DNA of 10,263 bases from Chloromonas sp. AAM2 (taxonomy: Eukaryota > Chlorophyta > Chlorophyceae > Chlamydomonadales > Chlamydomonadaceae): NCBI GenBank assembly GCA_004335635.1, contig QAXH01006426.1:26883-37145 (forward strand). Direction: 5' to 3'. Made by a program: the position numbers and the translations under genes. The first letter of the stretch is position 1; each line of letters starts with the position of its first letter. The notes under the pieces are model-generated. The model saw nothing but the letters and a program-made list of their open reading frames with translations, did no database searches and was not told the DNA's origin. This document shows positions 7,204-10,263 of the stretch, one piece after another.

Positions 7204-7381
7204 AAAATTTGAATTTGATTAACGGTGTTAAGTTATTAAAATAAATGCGTGGAATCGCTTTCAAATAATCGGTGAATTTGTTATTTGTTAGTCAGTCAAA
7301 CAATTAATGATTTTCAGTAACAATGCCTGACTATCAAATAGTCCAATCACGAATAATCAAACAGATGATAGGGAAATAAAA
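7204..7381. promoter_or_regulatory. Divergent promoter region between thioesterase and long-chain acyl-CoA ligase
   Basis: These 178 AT-rich bases must hold the promoters of both divergent genes. A 15-base inverted repeat, GACTAT-CAA-ATAGTC (7329-7343), lies 38 bases before the ligase start. It could be an operator, for example for a TetR- or GntR-type fatty-acid regulator, though I cannot match it to a known consensus. The AGGGA at 7370-7374, seven bases before the ATG at 7382, is a plausible ribosome-binding site. I could not assign clean -35/-10 or TAnnTTTG boxes. Confidence 0.45.
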
Positions 7382-9166
7382 ATGAAATACGAACCAGCAA
7401 CTATTTTATCTATTGTTGAAAAAGGCCTGGAAAAAAATAAAACCGGCATTTTCTCTGCTGTTAAGCGAGAAGGAAAATGGATCGAGACTTCCATAGATGA
7501 TTATAAAGAAATGGTACACGACCTTGCCTTGGGATTGTATGAATTAGGCGTGCGAAAGGGTGATAAAGTGTCTTTACATGCGGAAAACTCTACCGAGTGG
7601 TTGGTCATTGATCAGGCAGTGCTTTCTTTAGGTGCGGCCGTGGTTCCCATCTACACCACACAGCCTGGCGAGCAGATCAAATACATTCTCGAAAACTCAG
7701 AAGCCAAAGTACATTTTGTTTCGAATGATGAGGTGTTCGCAGAAACAAAACCGTTGATAAAAGGGATTAAATCGGTAAAGGCGGTGGTTTCCATTCTCGG
7801 CTCAAGCCACAATAAATTGCGCACGCTGGAAGAAATTCTTGAGATGGGGCATAAAAAACGGGAAGAAGACCCCACGCTGTTTGATAAATTGCGAAAGGAA
7901 GTAGAGCCTGAGGACCTGGCAACGCTTATCTATACTTCGGGAACTACAGGGGTTCCGAAGGGAGTCATGCTTACGCATGATAATATTGCCGGGAATGCAC
8001 TTCGCTCTCATGAGATATTTCCATTCAATCCGGATGAATTTGAGGATCCTAAAGTGATCTCTTATCTGCCGCTTGCACATATGTTTGAGCGAACCGCGTC
8101 ATATATTTATTTATACGTTGGAGTCCCTCCTTATTACATTGAAGAAGTGGAAAGTATCCGGGATGATTTTGCAAAAATAAAACCGATCTATCTTGTAACG
8201 GTTCCCCGGTTGCTTGAGAAGATTGTCACGGGTATCAAAGTGAAGGGTCAGGAAATGAGTGGCATTAAAAAACAGCTGTACTACTGGGCCGTAAATTTAG
8301 CTGAGGATTATGACCCTGAAGATCCGCCGGCTAACTGGAAATGGAAAATCGCCAATAAACTGGTTTATGCAAAAATAAAGGAATTGTTTGGTGGACGTAT
8401 GGTTGGTTTTAATGTGGGTGGAGCCGCCCTGTCTCCAAATATTGCCCGTTTTATTAACGGAATTGGAATCTATTGTGGGTTGGGCTACGGACTTACAGAA
8501 ACCTCTCCGGTTTTAACCGGGCCACCGATTGGGGAATTGAGAATCGGTTCATCAGGAAAAGCAATCGCGGATGTTGAATTAAAAATTGCCGAAGATGGCG
8601 AGATTTTAGCAAGAGGTCCAAACATCATGAAGGGGTATTATAAAATGCCTGAGAAAACACAAGAGGCTATCGATAAAGACGGGTGGTTTTATACGGGTGA
8701 TATTGGTCATTTAGATAGTGACGGCTGGCTTTTCGTGACGGATCGTAAAAAATCATTATTCAAGCTCTCGACCGGTAAGTATGTAGCACCTCAACCCATT
8801 GAAAACGCTCTGGTGAATAGCGGATTTATTGAGCAGGCTGTGGTTGTGGGAAGTGAACATAAGTTTTGTGCGGCATTGATTGTCCCGAGCTGGGATAATA
8901 TGAAGAAGAGATTTGAAACAACGGGGCACTCTTTCCCGGAGGAGAATCCGACCGACAATGAGTATGTCCAAAAGCGCATTCAAAAAGAAGTGGATAAAGT
9001 GAATGAGGACCTGTCAAAGTGGGAAAAAGTAAAACGGTTTAAGCTACTTGAAGATCAGTTTACAATAGACGCAGGAGAAATTACTCCAACTTTGAAAATT
9101 AAGCGTAACGTCATCAACAAAAAATACAAAGAGCAGATTGATTCAATCTATGCTGATGAGGACTAA
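7382..9166 (+). CDS. Long-chain fatty-acid-CoA ligase (FadD15/FAA1-type AMP-forming)
   Basis: This 594-residue enzyme activates long-chain fatty acids with ATP to acyl-AMP and then acyl-CoA, the entry step of beta-oxidation. It probably acts at the inner face of the cytoplasmic membrane. Motifs appear in the expected order: IYTSGTTGVPKGVMLTH (183-199), the family-typical YLPLAHMFERT (228-238), GYGLTETSPV (368-377), WFYTGDIG (435-442), and DRKKSLFKLSTGKYVAPQPIE (454-474). The C-terminal EITPTLKIKR (567-576) carries the catalytic lysine, probably Lys572. The DRKK...GKYVAP hinge and the long C-terminal domain place it with the FAA1-like long-chain synthetases rather than with the ligase at 1071. 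The ATG at 7382 has AGGGA seven bases upstream. It is followed after 108 bases by a FadN-like dehydrogenase on the same strand with no terminator between, so an operon for fatty-acid degradation is likely. I give no symbol because several paralogues share this name. Confidence 0.93.
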   Translation: MKYEPATILSIVEKGLEKNKTGIFSAVKREGKWIETSIDDYKEMVHDLALGLYELGVRKGDKVSLHAENSTEWLVIDQAVLSLGAAVVPIYTTQPGEQIKYILENSEAKVHFVSNDEVFAETKPLIKGIKSVKAVVSILGSSHNKLRTLEEILEMGHKKREEDPTLFDKLRKEVEPEDLATLIYTSGTTGVPKGVMLTHDNIAGNALRSHEIFPFNPDEFEDPKVISYLPLAHMFERTASYIYLYVGVPPYYIEEVESIRDDFAKIKPIYLVTVPRLLEKIVTGIKVKGQEMSGIKKQLYYWAVNLAEDYDPEDPPANWKWKIANKLVYAKIKELFGGRMVGFNVGGAALSPNIARFINGIGIYCGLGYGLTETSPVLTGPPIGELRIGSSGKAIADVELKIAEDGEILARGPNIMKGYYKMPEKTQEAIDKDGWFYTGDIGHLDSDGWLFVTDRKKSLFKLSTGKYVAPQPIENALVNSGFIEQAVVVGSEHKFCAALIVPSWDNMKKRFETTGHSFPEENPTDNEYVQKRIQKEVDKVNEDLSKWEKVKRFKLLEDQFTIDAGEITPTLKIKRNVINKKYKEQIDSIYADED

Positions 9167-9215
9167 AATTAGCTTGTTTACAGTAGTTCCGATCTCCGGA
9201 TAATTAATTAGAAAA

Positions 9216-9251
9216 ATGAAAACCGATCAGCTGATTTTAACCAGCTGGTAA
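9216..9251 (+). other. Two 10-bp palindromes inside an 11-codon open frame ahead of the dehydrogenase gene
   Basis: ATCAGCTGAT (9226-9235) and ACCAGCTGGT (9240-9249) are each perfect palindromes sharing the core CAGCTG, with centres 14 bases apart. Both lie in a tiny ATG-to-TAA frame (9216-9251, MKTDQLILTSW) that ends 23 bases before the dehydrogenase ATG. They may be an operator pair, an RNA stem in the operon's intercistronic leader, or chance. No translation signal for the tiny frame is evident. Confidence 0.35.
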
Positions 9252-9274
9252 CAATTTTTGCAAAAGAAATAGTC

Positions 9275-10263
9275 ATGAGTACCAAAAAATATTCGATCAA
9301 GAAAGTAGCAGTGTTAGGTTCTGGAGTGATGGGTAGCCAAATTGCCGCTCATTGCGTCAATGCCGGATTGGATGTGGTGTTGCTGGATCTAAAAAGCGAT
9401 GACACTGACCGCCCTAATAAAATGGTAGAAGAAAGCTTGAAAAAAGCTTCTAAGATGAAACCGGCGCCCTTTGGAAAGCCCGAATTTGCAAAACGCATTG
9501 AAGTCGGAAATTTTGAGGATGATTTTGAAAAGCTGAATGAAGCCGATTGGATTTGTGAGGTCATCATTGAAAAAATGCAGATCAAGAAAGATATGATGGC
9601 TCGAATTGAAGCCATTCGCAAGCCTCAAACCATCGTCAGTTCAAATACCTCTGGATTGCCCATCGGTGAAATAAGCGAAGATTGCAGCGATGAATTCAAA
9701 GCGCATTTCCTCGGTACGCACTTTTTCAATCCACCCAGGTATATGAAGCTGCTGGAAGTCATTCCGACCGAAACTACTTCTGATGAAGTCACCGATTTCA
9801 TGCATCGTTTTTGTGAAAAATCGCTTGGCAAAGGAGTGGTGATTTGTAAAGACACACCAAATTTCATTGCCAACCGGGTGGGCATTTTCTCTATCGCCAA
9901 CATCATGCCCTATTTCTTCAATGGCGATTTCAGAGCAGAAGAAATTGATTTATTGACCGGAAAACTGACCGGATATTCGAAAGCTGCTACGTTCAGGACA
10001 GCGGATATGGCCGGATTGGATGTCACTAATCACGTAGCTAAAAACCTTTATCCATCGATCCCGGAAGATGAAATGCGGGAGACTTTCGATCTTCCTGAAA
10101 AATTTCAGAAAATGGTAGATGAAGGAATGATCGGCAATAAAGCTGGCAAAGGCTTTTACACAAAAAAAGAGGGTGAATACCTGGTCTTAAACCCGGAGAG
10201 TTTTAAGTATGAGTCACAGCAAAAACTTGAAGATCCCGTCCTGGAAGAGGCTAACACGATCAG
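9275..10263 (+). CDS. FadN-like 3-hydroxyacyl-CoA dehydrogenase, 3' end outside the window
   Basis: The first 329 codons of this gene are present and the frame is still open at the window end. The product oxidises L-3-hydroxyacyl-CoA to 3-ketoacyl-CoA with NAD+, the third step of beta-oxidation. The NAD-binding Rossmann motif GSGVMG is at residues 15-20 and SNTS at 123-126. The segment GTHFFNPPRYMKLLEVI (147-163) contains the likely catalytic His149 and partner Glu161. DTPNFIANR (193-201) leads into the C-terminal dehydrogenase domain, which reaches KAGKGFY near 289-295. The order, with the dehydrogenase at the N-terminus, and the PPRYMKLLEVI variant match the FadN/YusL type. There the protein is about 790 residues and carries an enoyl-CoA hydratase part after the dehydrogenase; I infer that part lies beyond the window. 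The ATG at 9275 is the first plausible start and gives a standard N-terminus. The upstream ribosome-binding site is weak. Confidence 0.92.
   Translation, partial: MSTKKYSIKKVAVLGSGVMGSQIAAHCVNAGLDVVLLDLKSDDTDRPNKMVEESLKKASKMKPAPFGKPEFAKRIEVGNFEDDFEKLNEADWICEVIIEKMQIKKDMMARIEAIRKPQTIVSSNTSGLPIGEISEDCSDEFKAHFLGTHFFNPPRYMKLLEVIPTETTSDEVTDFMHRFCEKSLGKGVVICKDTPNFIANRVGIFSIANIMPYFFNGDFRAEEIDLLTGKLTGYSKAATFRTADMAGLDVTNHVAKNLYPSIPEDEMRETFDLPEKFQKMVDEGMIGNKAGKGFYTKKEGEYLVLNPESFKYESQQKLEDPVLEEANTI

Overview
The window looks like chromosomal DNA from a moderately AT-rich member of the Bacteroidota/Balneolota/Ignavibacteria side of the tree. Balneolota is my best guess. The main clue is the C-terminal tail of the large secreted protein (residues about 919-1004), which has the NYPNPFNP...TTNIQF start and NRKMMLIK-type ending of Por/type IX secretion-like sorting domains in those groups. 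The lack of strong Shine-Dalgarno sequences before several genes fits this. I see no phage, transposase, CRISPR array, tRNA or rRNA.

Layout: (1) 1-795, the 3' part of an M24-family metallopeptidase gene on the + strand. (2) 796-1070, a non-coding stretch with a small GNRA-type hairpin. (3) 1071-2744, a complete acyl-CoA synthetase-like AMP-forming ligase. (4) 2745-3520, a 776-base gap without a convincing gene. It holds two overlapping short open frames of unknown status, several inverted repeats and a possible promoter. (5) 3521-6535, a 1004-residue exported protein with thirteen DxNxDG-type FG-GAP motifs and a sorting tail, closed by a clear rho-independent terminator at 6562-6596. (6) 6775-7203, a hotdog-fold acyl-CoA thioesterase on the - strand. 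(7) A 178-base divergent intergenic region. (8) 7382-9166, a long-chain fatty-acid-CoA ligase of the FadD15/FAA1 type. (9) 9275 to the end, the N-terminal 329 codons of a FadN-like 3-hydroxyacyl-CoA dehydrogenase. This gene runs off the window.

Genes (7) to (9) form a fatty-acid activation and beta-oxidation block: the ligase makes acyl-CoA, the dehydrogenase carries out the third oxidation step, and the divergent thioesterase can release CoA from stalled or wrong acyl-CoAs. The first ligase (3) is a different subfamily, so its substrate may differ. The FG-GAP protein and the peptidase have no visible functional link to this pathway.

I did not find a convincing new biological system. The parts most worth a second look are the unexplained 2.8-3.3 kb gap, the divergent regulatory region of the fatty-acid block, and the FG-GAP protein.
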